Assembly: GCF_017301735.1 (NCBI RefSeq)
Contig: NZ_CP071090.1
Span: 9,476,001-9,540,000, forward strand
DNA length: 64,000 nt
Direction of reading: 5' to 3'
Source of the DNA: Pyxidicoccus parkwaysis
Lineage (GTDB): Bacteria; Myxococcota; Myxococcia; Myxococcales; Myxococcaceae
Shown: one piece after another, positions 23,098 to 32,323 of the stretch
Layout of the letters: every line of letters begins with the position of its first letter
Numbering within the stretch: position 1 is the first letter of the stretch
Notes under the pieces: generated by a model
The model's database searches: none
Told to the model about the DNA's origin: nothing
Seen by the model: the letters and a program-made list of their open reading frames with translations, nothing else
Made by a program: the position numbers and the translations under genes

Positions 23098-24441
23098 GTG
23101 GAGACCCTCGTCCGCATCGCAGAAGGACTCGGCCGTTTCTCCGCGCGCTTCGTGCCCAGCGCCTTCGCCATCGCGGTGCTGCTCAGCCTGCTCACCATGG
23201 GCCTCGCCATGGGCTGGGCGGGCGCCGAGCCTCCCAAGGTCCTCGACGCCTGGGGCGGCGGCTTCTGGGAGCTCCTCACCTTCTCCATGCAGATGGCCCT
23301 GGTGATGTTCACCGGCTACCTGCTCGCCCTCACCCGCCCGGTGCGCTGGCTGCTCGAGCGCGTGGCCGGGCTCGCGCACACCCCGCGCGGCGCCGTGACG
23401 CTGATGGCCTCCGTCTCCATGGGCCTCGCGTACATCAACTGGGGCCTGTCCCTCGTCGCAAGCGCCATGCTGGTGCGCTTCATCGCGCGCCGCCGGCCGG
23501 ACGTGGACTACCGCCTGCTCGTCGCGTGCGCGTACTTCGGCCTCGGCGCCACGTGGCACGCGGGCCTGTCCGCCTCCGCGCCGCTGCTCGTCGCCACGCC
23601 CGGCCACTTCCTGGAGAAGAGCATCGGCGTGCTCCCCATCGACACGACGCTCTTCTCCGCCTTCAACCTCGGCCTCACCGCCGTCGTCGTGGCCGGCCTG
23701 ACGCTGCTCGCCTGGGCCCTGCATCCCAAGCCCGAGAACACCGTGCGCGTGGACCCCGCCGTGCTGGAGAAGCTCGCGGACTTCGTCCCGCCCGAGCGCC
23801 CCGCCGAGAAGAGCCCCGCCATCTGGATGGACAACTCGCGCCTGCTCAACCTCGTCTTCGGCGGGCTGGGCGTGCTGTGGCTGGGCCGCCACCTGTGGAT
23901 GAACGGCGGCTGGCGCGCGCTCAACCTCAACGTGGTCAACTTCACCTTCCTCATGTCCGCGGTGCTGCTGCACGGCACGCCCGCGCGCCTGCTCAAGGCC
24001 AGCGAGGAGGCCGCCGGCGTGCTGAGCGGCATCGTCCTCCAGTTCCCGCTGTACGCCGGCATCTACGGCATCTTCAAGGCCACCGGCCTCACGGACCGCA
24101 TCGGCGAGCTCTTCGTCTCGCTCTCCACGAAGGAGACGTTCCCCGCCATCGTCTATCTCTACAGCGGCGTGGTGAACTACTTCGTCCCCTCCGGCGGCTC
24201 CAAGTGGGCCATCGAAGCGCCCTACCTGCTGGACGCGGCGAAGACGCTGGGCGTCGCGCCGGAGAAGGTGGTGCTCGCCTACGCCTGGGGCGACATGGCG
24301 ACGGACCTCATCCAGCCCTTCTGGGCGCTGCCGCTGCTCGGCGTGGCGCGCTTGGAGTTCAAGGACATCCTCGGCTTCCTCCTGGTGGCGTTCCTGGCCT
24401 ACCTGCCGCTGGTGACGCTGGCCTTCTTCCTCTTCGGATGA
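23098..24441 (+). CDS. AtoE-type short-chain fatty acid transporter
   Basis: A 447-residue inner-membrane protein with about 11-12 hydrophobic helices, starting at GTG 23098. The sequence resembles AtoE/TIGR00366 short-chain fatty acid transporters: ASVSMGLAYINWGLSLV, GLGATWHAGLSASAPLL and the PSGGSKWAIEAPYL segment followed by AWGDMATDLIQPFWALPLL. It probably moves short-chain fatty acids or acetoacetate across the inner membrane. It stands alone, with no ato enzymes nearby. Length is normal for the family. Confidence 0.9.
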   Translation: METLVRIAEGLGRFSARFVPSAFAIAVLLSLLTMGLAMGWAGAEPPKVLDAWGGGFWELLTFSMQMALVMFTGYLLALTRPVRWLLERVAGLAHTPRGAVTLMASVSMGLAYINWGLSLVASAMLVRFIARRRPDVDYRLLVACAYFGLGATWHAGLSASAPLLVATPGHFLEKSIGVLPIDTTLFSAFNLGLTAVVVAGLTLLAWALHPKPENTVRVDPAVLEKLADFVPPERPAEKSPAIWMDNSRLLNLVFGGLGVLWLGRHLWMNGGWRALNLNVVNFTFLMSAVLLHGTPARLLKASEEAAGVLSGIVLQFPLYAGIYGIFKATGLTDRIGELFVSLSTKETFPAIVYLYSGVVNYFVPSGGSKWAIEAPYLLDAAKTLGVAPEKVVLAYAWGDMATDLIQPFWALPLLGVARLEFKDILGFLLVAFLAYLPLVTLAFFLFG

Positions 24442-24538
24442 GCCCTTGGGCAGACTTGGCCCGTTCCGTGCTAGACAGTTGCCGGCAAGGCGGCCCTGGG
24501 GGCTGGCCTTCACCAACACAACGAGGGGACCCCGAATC

Positions 24539-25039
24539 ATGAAGAAGATGCTGACGCGAAGCGTGGTGTGCGCGGTGCTGGGCATGTCGTCGCTGGCCAT
24601 GGCGCAGGACGCCGAGGCTCCCAAGGAGCCCGCGAAGGTTCCGAGCGCGGACGCGATTCGCGACACCTGGAACTACTTCTACAAGGGCCAGAGCCAGGGT
24701 CCGGTGTTGGTCGAGGCGAAGCTGTGCACCGAGGTGGCCAAGGACGGCCCGAACAAGTTCGAGTGCACCGCCGAGGTCGCCGCCGACGGCGTGAAGGCCG
24801 GCACCAACGTGATGCTGTGGCAGGCCTACCTGGTGCCCCAGGGTGACTCCATCGAGGACATCATGGTGCAGACCAAGCAGGGCAACGTCGTGCGCGAGAC
24901 GAAGGACGTGAAGGTGAAGGGCGACGGCTGGCGCGCCCGTCAGTGGACCGGCGTGCGCCTCAACAAGCCGGGCAGCTGGACGGTGGCGGTGATGCGCGGT
25001 GACCAGGTCCTCAAGGAGCTCCAGGTCAAGGTGAACTGA
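24539..25039 (+). CDS. Exported protein of unknown function
   Basis: A 166-residue protein with a signal peptide (MKKMLTRSVVCAVLGMSSLAMA, cleavage after AMA) and a mature beta-rich domain of about 140 residues. ATG 24539 is preceded by GAGGGG. The mature part (LWQAYLVPQGDSIEDIMVQ; GWRARQWTGVRLNKPGSWTV) looks like an immunoglobulin-type or periplasmic binding sandwich that I cannot place. It is monocistronic, with a strong terminator downstream. Confidence 0.75.
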   Translation: MKKMLTRSVVCAVLGMSSLAMAQDAEAPKEPAKVPSADAIRDTWNYFYKGQSQGPVLVEAKLCTEVAKDGPNKFECTAEVAADGVKAGTNVMLWQAYLVPQGDSIEDIMVQTKQGNVVRETKDVKVKGDGWRARQWTGVRLNKPGSWTVAVMRGDQVLKELQVKVN

Positions 25040-25063
25040 AGCACGCAGCACCCTGAAGTCCAC

Positions 25064-25110
25064 GACGCCCGCGCCGAGCCACCATGGCCCGGGCGGGCGT
25101 CTGTGTTTTT
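25064..25110 (+). terminator. Rho-independent terminator
   Basis: A 9-bp GC stem (25064-25072 with 25093-25101) is followed by TGTGTTTTT. It sits just past the exported-protein gene and before the convergent DUF4397 gene. Confidence 0.75.
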
Positions 25111-25181
25111 CCGCGCCACCGCGCACCGTGGCCCCGCGCCCACGCCCTCACGGGCCCGTGTGGCTGGCGGGCCACGGCGGC

Positions 25182-27047
25182 TCACGGCGCGAAGAAGTCA
25201 CTCCCCGACGGCGCCAGCGTGGTCCACGACGGCGTGCGCACGTTGGCCGCGCGGAACGTGAGGCCCTCGGCCTGCTCCCAGTCTCCCAGCAGCACGAAGA
25301 GGTGCGGCCGGCTGACCGACGTGCCCACCGTCACGGAGCGGCTCGACGTGCCGCCGCCCTGCGTGCCGCGCACACCGAAGAAGGAGTAGGTGTTGCCGCT
25401 CATGTCCGTGCCAGTGGGCGGAGTGAAGGGCACGCCCTCGGCGGGGCCGCCGATGCTTCCATACGCCACGTCGCTGACGACGCTGGTGAAGGTGCTCCCG
25501 CGCGTGCCGTCGCCCTGGACGTCGAAGTAGCCGAAGGACACGCCCGTGGCCGGTGAGTTGGGGCTCGCGTTCACCACGCGGATGCGAGCGTCCTGGGCCG
25601 AGGGCGCGAAGGCGTCCTGGAACGTGAAGGCGCGCGGACCCAGCGCTCCCGTCTGTCCCGCGCGGCCGCTGACGACCACCAGGTAGCGCCGGCCCGCCAG
25701 CAGCGGCCCGGTCTGCACGTCGTCCAGGACGGTGGTGGCGGCATCGCTGTTCAGGGTGAACTTCAACGAATGGCCCGTCGGGGACGCGGGCAAATCACCC
25801 ACGGCCGGGTCGGCCTTGAACGTGAGGTCCACGGCCACGGGGATGTTGTTCGGGTCGCTCTTGTTGAAGACCCGGAGCGGCTCCCCGCCCGACAGCCCGT
25901 GGAGGAAGTAGAGGAGCGGGTCGCGCTTGAGGCGCACGGCGCCGTTCTTCCCCGAGGGCAGCAGCATCAGCGAGGTGGAGCCGGGGTCATCCGTGCTGCG
26001 CCGGTCATCGCCGTAGGTGATGGCGAACCAGGCGGTCCCCGCCTTCAGCGTCTGCGCGGGCAGCGTGAAGCTGGCGGTGCCGCTCACGGACGGCAGGATG
26101 ATGTCGGCCTCGCTCGAGCCCGAGAGCACGAGCTGGTGGGTGTCCGCGGAAATGGGCTGACCCGCGATGCCATCCGCCGTGTTGTCGGCGGAGAAGGGAG
26201 CCACGGTGGAGAACGGAGCGTCCGTTCCGGCCGCGAGCCGGCGCGCGCGGCGCGTGGAGACGAGGTAGTCACCCGTGACGTGGCGCACCCGGACCTGGTT
26301 TGCGGCCACCGTGCCGAACTGCTCCTTTAGAGCGAGGAGCTGCGGCCGGTCGAAGCGCGTCGTCCCCTTACGCGACATGAGGCCGATGCCCACGAGTGTC
26401 AGGCGCTCACCCGCGGCCAGGGACACGCCCGTCGCCGTCGCCAGCGCGGCGCTCGAGGCCTCCGAGCCGGCAGTACGGATGGAGAAGCTCAGGTCCGCGC
26501 CGGCGGCCACCGGCACGTAGTCCGACACGCCCTTGTCGCCGGGCTCCACCGCCGAGATGAGCTTCTGCGTGTCGCCCTGGTAGGCGTCCATCTTGTAGGT
26601 GTCGGGAGTCCACGGGGTCTGCGGGTCGGTGGAGTTGCCCTCGTAGAGCACGTTGACGAAGCGGACACAGGCCACCGTCGCCGTGCAGGGGTCGACCGGG
26701 CCCGCGTCCGGAACTCCGCCGGCGTCAGGCACTCCGCTGTCACCACCGTCGGGCACTCCACTGTCGCCCGCGTCGGGCACTCCGCTGTCACCCGCGTCAG
26801 GCGCTCCGCTGTCACCGGCGTCACGCCCCGCGTCGACTCCGGCGTCCGTTCCCGCATCCCTGTCGTTGTTGGACACGGGCTCGAGCACGCACTTCTCTTC
26901 ACGGCAGGCCCACTGCTGTCCATCCTGCGGCTGCCCCTCGTCCGTCCGGCAGTCGAACGCATCCACGCACTCGGAATTGCACCCGACGCTGCCCGCCGCG
27001 AGGCAGAGGCCGACGGCGAGGAACCATCCTCTCAAGACATGTCTCAT
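25182..27047 (-). CDS. DUF4397 lipoprotein with Asp-Ala-Gly repeat linker
   Basis: A 621-residue lipoprotein with lipobox GSVGC (near residue 23), a short Cys-containing segment (25-55), a repetitive DSGVPDAG-type linker (about 62-115) and a large beta-rich body. Two DUF4397-like repeats are recognisable, opening VACVRFVNVLYEGNS (about 125) and ARIRVVNASPNSPATGVSF (about 490); this module occurs in surface or spore-associated proteins. ATG 27047 has GGGAGGGGAG upstream. It lies downstream of the cytochrome gene with a hairpin between, so it is probably a separate transcript. Role unknown, likely cell-surface. Confidence 0.85.
   Translation of the reverse strand: MRHVLRGWFLAVGLCLAAGSVGCNSECVDAFDCRTDEGQPQDGQQWACREEKCVLEPVSNNDRDAGTDAGVDAGRDAGDSGAPDAGDSGVPDAGDSGVPDGGDSGVPDAGGVPDAGPVDPCTATVACVRFVNVLYEGNSTDPQTPWTPDTYKMDAYQGDTQKLISAVEPGDKGVSDYVPVAAGADLSFSIRTAGSEASSAALATATGVSLAAGERLTLVGIGLMSRKGTTRFDRPQLLALKEQFGTVAANQVRVRHVTGDYLVSTRRARRLAAGTDAPFSTVAPFSADNTADGIAGQPISADTHQLVLSGSSEADIILPSVSGTASFTLPAQTLKAGTAWFAITYGDDRRSTDDPGSTSLMLLPSGKNGAVRLKRDPLLYFLHGLSGGEPLRVFNKSDPNNIPVAVDLTFKADPAVGDLPASPTGHSLKFTLNSDAATTVLDDVQTGPLLAGRRYLVVVSGRAGQTGALGPRAFTFQDAFAPSAQDARIRVVNASPNSPATGVSFGYFDVQGDGTRGSTFTSVVSDVAYGSIGGPAEGVPFTPPTGTDMSGNTYSFFGVRGTQGGGTSSRSVTVGTSVSRPHLFVLLGDWEQAEGLTFRAANVRTPSWTTLAPSGSDFFAP
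26720..26823 (-). repeat. Four 24-bp tandem repeats encoding the linker
   Basis: About four imperfect 24-bp copies encode GDSGVPDA-type octapeptides in the lipoprotein linker. Such tracts can change copy number by slippage. Boundaries are approximate. Confidence 0.75.
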
Positions 27048-27106
27048 GATGCTGCGCTCCCCTCCCAGGAAGATGCTGTGTTGTGATTTCCGTGACGGGA
27101 CACGGG

Positions 27107-27127
27107 GCGGCCAGGGCTGCTGGCCGC
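27107..27127 (-). terminator. GC hairpin after cytochrome gene
   Basis: Perfect 8-bp stem GCGGCCAG/CTGGCCGC with a 5-base loop lies 11 bp past the cytochrome stop and before the DUF4397 start. There is no T-run, so termination strength is uncertain. Confidence 0.5.
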
Positions 27128-27137
27128 GCCCGCCGGC

Positions 27138-29822
27138 TCAACGCCTGTCGCACTCACTCCGGAGTGGAGCAACGCGGCCCTGGGAGAGCTCGTCCCGTAG
27201 GTAGAAGTAGGCCATCACGCCCGCGTTGAACTGGGCGCGCTTGAGCCACTCCGCCACCGCCGTCGCGTCACTGCCGCTGCGAATCTCATCCGTCAGCGGA
27301 TTGTCCAGGGTGCAGATCTCCGTCCACAGAGACGTCCCGCCAATGGCCCGGATGTTTCCGCTCGGAGGCACCGCCGTGGCGAACACGCCGCGCCGGATGA
27401 GGTCGCACGCGCCGCTCGCCGCGCCCAGCATGTTCGCGCCCCACGCCTCCCAGTCCTTGGTGTCGTTGGAGAAGTCGATGTCCACCTCTCCGTATTTCAC
27501 CCAGGCCTGCATGAACTCCTCGGTCAGCGGCACGTTGGTGCCGCCATCCGCCATCCACACCAGGTACCGGGCGGCGCCATGCGGCCCGTACTCCTGCTCG
27601 AAGGGCGCCAGGTGGCTCGCGCCCGAGGCGGCGCGGCCGAACAAGCCATACTGCGCACTGGTGAGGTTGGCGACGCGCGCGCCCTGCCACGCCACCAGGG
27701 CCTTCGCCGCGCCGCTCTGTCCGTCACCCGCGCGGCCGTGGCAGTTGGCGCAGATGCCCTGGAACACGTTGGCACCCGCGGTGGAGTAGTAGAGCTCGCC
27801 CCAGGGACGCTTGGGCACGCCGCGCCGGTCCGTCATCCACGCCTCCACGGGGCTGGGCGCGGAGGCGGTCGGGAAGGTGCAGAGGCCCGGCTTGAGGTCC
27901 CACCAGTTGGTGGGAAAGCGCTTCTTCGCGAGCTGCTCGTGCGCCTCGGTGATGGGGTAGCGCGTCAGGTACTCCCAGGCCCCCTTGCCGACGTGCTCCT
28001 TCCAGCCGGGGTTTCGCGGCTGATAGGGCAGCTTGTCCGTGAAGTCCTCGCCCACCCAACGCACGTCCGCGTCGGTGTTGCAGTCATTGACCACGGCGCC
28101 GTTCGCCAGCCGCATCCGCTTCTTCTTCGCCGCGGCCTTCTCCTCGGCCGTCAGCCCTTCATCGGCCTTGGGCCAGTCCAGCGTGGCAATCCAGCGCGCC
28201 ACCAACAGCGACGCGCGGCAGTCCTTGCCCGGGACGTTGAGCGGCATGTGGATGTTGCGCTCGTTGGTGTCACGGGCCACGCGCTCATACAGCGTGCTGG
28301 TGGGATAGGGACGTCCGAGGTCCACCCCGAAGTCCTCCACCTCCGCCACATAGCGGCGCCGTCCGTTGGTCTCCAGGACGTTGAAGGGCTTCCACCCGAA
28401 GAGGATGCCTCCCGCCGAGAAGTCCATGAACGCCAGCGCCTGGTTGCTCTGGACGGCGAAGCCCCTGGGGTTGTGGCACTGCGCGCAGTTGCCGATGAAG
28501 TACCCCTGAAGCTCCAGCTCCTCCTTGCTGCTGGGAGCGCGGCCCTCGGCGGAGGTCTCCAGCTTCGGCAGGTCCGCCGCCGAGCCCAGGCCGGTGATGA
28601 CGCCGTACTTGATGAGCCGGTCCACCTGGGACAGCTCGTCCTCCAGGATGGTGGCGGCCGGGTCCACGCCTCCCTCGCCCGGGGCGCGGCGGTTGAGCTG
28701 CAGCGGCGTGAAGCCCAGCACGAAGTTCTGCCCCTCCGAGCCGGTGTGGCAGTTGACGCAGCGGTGCCGGGCGGGAATGGCGTAGTTGCGCGTGGCGCCG
28801 GTGCGCTCGTCCTTCTTGTAGGTGAGGACGCGGTCCGCGAAGGTGCTGCCGTCGCGGTACGTCTCCCGATGGAGCTCCGCCACCGTCCCCTCTTCATTCC
28901 AGACGTAGGTGCCGAAGACGGCGTCCTGCCACCGCTCGCGCGTGACGATGAGGCGCGTCTCAATCTTGCGATAGCGCACCACGCCGTCGGTGCCCGTCAC
29001 GTCCTTGAAGAACGTCTTGTAGAAGCGGGTGTTGGGCGGAACCTTGAACTTCTTCGTGGCCGCGTCGTACGCGATGGACTTCCCCTGAGGCACGTGCACC
29101 AGCCGGAGCTTCTTGGCGTGGTCCGAGAAGAGCGGATAGGTGGGCGCGAACGCGAAGGTGCCGTGGCGGGCCAGCTTCTCCGCGTCGAAGGTGGTGACGT
29201 CGGTGTCCGTCTCGGAGAGGAAGCGCGGCAGCTGCGTCAGGCCCTCGAAGTACGCGTCCTTGTCCGGGTCGCTCCCCAGCTTGTCCTCGGCCGGAGTGCA
29301 GTTGCCCAGGTCGGTCATCGCGCTGGCCACCCCGCTGGCGATGGGGTCCTCCACCGTGGCGCCCTGGCTCCCATTCACCGTGAAGCTGCCCTCGGGGCTG
29401 CCCTGCTCCAGCCACGCGGAGAGCTGCACGCCCAGCTCCACCGCCTTCTTGAGCTGGTCCGCCGAGGCCACCGGCGGCATCTCGCCGCGCTGGATGCGCA
29501 CCAGCATGCGCGGCCCCTTGTCCTTCAGGTCATCCCGGGTGGCCGTATAGGAAAGGCCGCCCAGGTTGTTGGGGGACTGGTGGCACGAGCCGCACTCGCT
29601 GTTCACCCGGGCGGCCAGGTTCGTGAAGGTCTCCTGGTAGGCCTGCCTCGCGGCCGCGGGCAGCACGGGGATGCGCTCGTTGGAGCGCGTCTCCTTGCAT
29701 GATGGCGGCGCGGGCTGCGGTGTGGGCTCGGGATCATCACTACATGCCCCCAGCAGCGAAACGGCCAGTACGACGACACACAATGACTCACGTGGGACGA
29801 GCAGACTGCGTGCCATCCTCAT
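27138..29822 (-). CDS. Cytochrome c-like lipoprotein with four CxxCH motifs
   Basis: An 894-residue lipoprotein; ATG 29822 has AGGAGG at suitable distance and gives a lipobox SLLGAC. Four haem-binding motifs are visible in order: CGSCH, CVNCH, CAQCH and CANCH. The middle part (YPLFSDHAKKLRLVHVPQG, then a KTFF segment and IETRLIV) resembles SO2930-type cytochrome c proteins; the C-terminal CANCH module looks like a separate monohaem domain. It is likely outer-membrane-attached and takes part in periplasmic electron transfer; donor and acceptor are unknown. No cytochrome maturation or oxidase genes lie nearby. Confidence 0.87.
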   Translation of the reverse strand: MRMARSLLVPRESLCVVVLAVSLLGACSDDPEPTPQPAPPSCKETRSNERIPVLPAAARQAYQETFTNLAARVNSECGSCHQSPNNLGGLSYTATRDDLKDKGPRMLVRIQRGEMPPVASADQLKKAVELGVQLSAWLEQGSPEGSFTVNGSQGATVEDPIASGVASAMTDLGNCTPAEDKLGSDPDKDAYFEGLTQLPRFLSETDTDVTTFDAEKLARHGTFAFAPTYPLFSDHAKKLRLVHVPQGKSIAYDAATKKFKVPPNTRFYKTFFKDVTGTDGVVRYRKIETRLIVTRERWQDAVFGTYVWNEEGTVAELHRETYRDGSTFADRVLTYKKDERTGATRNYAIPARHRCVNCHTGSEGQNFVLGFTPLQLNRRAPGEGGVDPAATILEDELSQVDRLIKYGVITGLGSAADLPKLETSAEGRAPSSKEELELQGYFIGNCAQCHNPRGFAVQSNQALAFMDFSAGGILFGWKPFNVLETNGRRRYVAEVEDFGVDLGRPYPTSTLYERVARDTNERNIHMPLNVPGKDCRASLLVARWIATLDWPKADEGLTAEEKAAAKKKRMRLANGAVVNDCNTDADVRWVGEDFTDKLPYQPRNPGWKEHVGKGAWEYLTRYPITEAHEQLAKKRFPTNWWDLKPGLCTFPTASAPSPVEAWMTDRRGVPKRPWGELYYSTAGANVFQGICANCHGRAGDGQSGAAKALVAWQGARVANLTSAQYGLFGRAASGASHLAPFEQEYGPHGAARYLVWMADGGTNVPLTEEFMQAWVKYGEVDIDFSNDTKDWEAWGANMLGAASGACDLIRRGVFATAVPPSGNIRAIGGTSLWTEICTLDNPLTDEIRSGSDATAVAEWLKRAQFNAGVMAYFYLRDELSQGRVAPLRSECDRR

Positions 29823-30067
29823 GGCCTGCGCCTCCTGATTGCTGTCTCTGATGGCGCGGCACCCTACCCGATGCGTCTGTTTTGTCGCTGCAAAACAAGA
29901 CACCCAGACCGGACGCAACGAAGTTTTCACCCCGCCGTGACAAGACAAACAAACCCGTCACTCAATGGCGAAAGCAATTGAACCAAGAACGTCACGGCCC
30001 CGGTGCGACGCATTGCGCAGCCGGGGGCGTGAGCACCGCATCTACATGTCAGGTGCGTAGCGTTGAA

Positions 30068-31120
30068 TCAGGGCATCGTGACGGCGCGAAGCTTGCCGAC
30101 CTTGTTGCCAGCCCGCTCGGTGAACCAGACGTTGCCATCCAGGCAGAAGAATCCGGCCGGTCCAAAGGTGATGCCAGCGGCGCGGCTGGCGGCCGTGGGA
30201 ATGGCGAACTCGGAGAAGGTGCCCGAGTACGTGAGGGTGCCAATCTTGTTACCGGCCTGCTCGACGAACCACAGGTGGCCATCAGGGCCGACGGAGATGG
30301 CCGCGGGGGTGCTGGCCGCCGTCGGAATGGCGAACTCCGTCACCACGCCGTCCGGGGTGATGCGGCCAATCTTGTTGCCACGCTGCTCGGTGAACCACAT
30401 GGCGCCGTCCAGGCCCGGGGTGATGGCGCTCGGGGCGCTGGAGGCGGTGGGGATGTCGAACTCCGTCACCACGCCGTCCGGGGTGATGCGGCCAATCTTG
30501 TTGGCGCGCTGCTCCGCGAACCAGATGTTGCCGTCCACGCCGAGCGAGATGGCGCGAGGCTGGGCCAGCGCCGTCGGCAGGGGGAACTCGGTGATGACGC
30601 CGTCGGGGGTGATGCGGCCGATGCGGTTGCCATTCACCTCGGTGAACCAGACGTTGCCGTCCAGGCCCGCGGTGATGCCGAACGGCGCGGAGCCCGATTG
30701 GGGCAGCGGGAACTCGGTGATGACGCCCGACGGGGTGATGCGGCCGATGGCGTCCGTGGACAGCTCGGTGAACCAGAGGTTGCCGTCGAGCGCGGAGGTC
30801 ATCTGCTGCGGCGAGGCGCCGGCGGTGGGCAGCGGGAACTCGGTCAATTGGCCGTTGCGGGTCAGCCGGCCAATCTTGTTGCCGGCGGCCATGGTGAACC
30901 AGACCTTCAGGTCCGGCCCCACGGTGATGCCCACGGGGTCCGAGTCCGGAGCGAGGGCAATCTCCCCCACCGTCCCCACGGTGCCGGCCGGCTGGCGGCA
31001 GACCCAGGGATGGGGATTGGAGAGCGACTGAGGAGCCTCGGCGAGGGCGGTGCTGCTGAGGAGGGTGGTGGACGCCACGAGCAGGGACGTCCGGAGCAAC
31101 GAGCGGGTCGCAAGACGCAT
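30068..31120 (-). CDS. Exported Vgb-like beta-propeller protein
   Basis: A 350-residue protein with a signal peptide (cleavage near STALA-EA) and about seven repeats of about 42 residues built on NLWFTEx followed by NKIGRITPDGVITEF. This is the propeller plan of virginiamycin B lyase (Vgb) and related streptogramin lyase-like proteins. I cannot confirm the lyase catalytic His/Glu set, so antibiotic hydrolysis is not claimed; many such proteins are binding or structural. It sits downstream of the PstS-like gene but is separated from it by a strong hairpin. Confidence 0.85.
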   Translation of the reverse strand: MRLATRSLLRTSLLVASTTLLSSTALAEAPQSLSNPHPWVCRQPAGTVGTVGEIALAPDSDPVGITVGPDLKVWFTMAAGNKIGRLTRNGQLTEFPLPTAGASPQQMTSALDGNLWFTELSTDAIGRITPSGVITEFPLPQSGSAPFGITAGLDGNVWFTEVNGNRIGRITPDGVITEFPLPTALAQPRAISLGVDGNIWFAEQRANKIGRITPDGVVTEFDIPTASSAPSAITPGLDGAMWFTEQRGNKIGRITPDGVVTEFAIPTAASTPAAISVGPDGHLWFVEQAGNKIGTLTYSGTFSEFAIPTAASRAAGITFGPAGFFCLDGNVWFTERAGNKVGKLRAVTMP

Positions 31121-31171
31121 GGGGTGTATCTCCGGGGTGGACGACGAGACGCCCAGGCTCCACGACAGACA

Positions 31172-31198
31172 GGCCAGGAGGGGGATGCCCTCCTGGCC
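31172..31198 (-). terminator. Perfect 11-bp hairpin after PstS-like gene
   Basis: Arms 31172-31182 and 31188-31198 pair perfectly with a 5-base loop. On the minus strand it is followed by TGTCTGTCG. It probably ends the PstS-like transcript before the propeller gene. Confidence 0.65.
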
Positions 31199-31237
31199 CG
31201 ATTCCGTCAGGTGTCTGGGATTACAGAGCAGCGGTGA

Positions 31238-32323
31238 TTACTTGCAGGTGCCGGCGCCGCGGCCGTCGTTGAGCGTGCCCTTGCACTTCAGCGGGCCGGA
31301 CGGGTCGCAGGCGATGAAGCCCTGGGCCTTGAGGATGTTCTCGAACTGCGTCTTCCCCGAGCCGTAGATCCAGGCGTAGAGGATGTCCTCCTCGGGGTCA
31401 CGCGGGTGCGTGGCGGAGGCGTTCTCGTTGAGGAACAGCTTGCGCGAGAGCGGGTAGACGTCGGAGGGCACCGGCGTCTCGAGAATCTTGCGGATGTTGG
31501 TCTCGTTCGAGGCGATGCCGTTCACCGTGGCCTTCTTGTTCAGGGCGGTCGCGGGGGGCGGCGGGTAGATGCCGGAATCACCCGCATAGCCGATGGCGTT
31601 ACCATCCGCGGCGGTCAGCTTGCCGATGCAGGTGGTGGCGCTGTCGGTGTTGGAGCAGGTCGGCGAGTAGGTGCTCGTCTCGTCCTTGACCTCCAGCACG
31701 TTGGAGCAGAACGCGTACTTGTCCGTGACGGCGGTCTGGCAGCCGACCAGCGTCTTGAAGGTGTCCGTCGTGCCGGACAGGTCGTCGCGGCGGTAGATCT
31801 TCAGGGGACGGGTGTCGGAGGGATTGCCGTTGAGGTCGCCCCAGGTGGAGAGGCAGCCCGTGGGGTACGTCGTGCCCTGCACGCCGTTGGCGTCACCGCA
31901 GAACAGCTTCTTGGCCTGCGCGGTCGTGATGTTGCCCAGGGCATTGGTGGCCTTCACGAACACGTTCACCGCGTCCAGCGCGATGACGTTGCTCTTCTCA
32001 CCGGTCTGGCAGGGGGTCTTGAAGTCGCGCGACATGGGCGCGAGCGCCTGCTGCTTCGGGCCGCAGAAGCCCGTGGAGCCGGTGCGCACACAGCCCTCGC
32101 CCACGCCCGAGCCCTTGCCCTCATAGAGGATGAAGGCACCGGACGCGGTGATGGCGTTGCTGATGGCACCCTTCAGGGTATCGGAGCCGTACAGCTCACC
32201 GTTGGCCCCCAGGTGCTGCTCCGCCGACTGCAACTCCGGGACACCCGCCGAGGACTGACCACCGCAACCGACAACCGAGACCGCCACGACGGCGGCGGAC
32301 ATCACCATCTTCATCATCTTCAT
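31238..32323 (-). CDS. PstS-like substrate-binding lipoprotein
   Basis: A 361-residue lipoprotein: ATG 32323 with GAGGAG upstream, Met/Lys-rich signal and lipobox SVVGC. The mature part opens YGSDTLKGAISNAI and has a YEGKGSGVGEG segment, resembling the anion-binding loops of PstS-type phosphate-binding proteins. Eight or more Cys residues suggest disulfides. There are no pstCAB genes here, so it may bind phosphate or another ligand outside a classical transporter. Its upstream region is long and structured. Confidence 0.75.
   Translation of the reverse strand: MKMMKMVMSAAVVAVSVVGCGGQSSAGVPELQSAEQHLGANGELYGSDTLKGAISNAITASGAFILYEGKGSGVGEGCVRTGSTGFCGPKQQALAPMSRDFKTPCQTGEKSNVIALDAVNVFVKATNALGNITTAQAKKLFCGDANGVQGTTYPTGCLSTWGDLNGNPSDTRPLKIYRRDDLSGTTDTFKTLVGCQTAVTDKYAFCSNVLEVKDETSTYSPTCSNTDSATTCIGKLTAADGNAIGYAGDSGIYPPPPATALNKKATVNGIASNETNIRKILETPVPSDVYPLSRKLFLNENASATHPRDPEEDILYAWIYGSGKTQFENILKAQGFIACDPSGPLKCKGTLNDGRGAGTCK

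Noticed and set aside
27579..29702. A 707-codon open frame opposite the cytochrome gene
   Set aside because: The minus strand has four CxxCH motifs, a lipobox and a ribosome site; the plus frame has no domain and antisense composition.
30068..31120. Calling the propeller protein a streptogramin resistance lyase
   Set aside because: The repeat plan matches Vgb, but I cannot confirm the catalytic residues, so antibiotic resistance is not supported.
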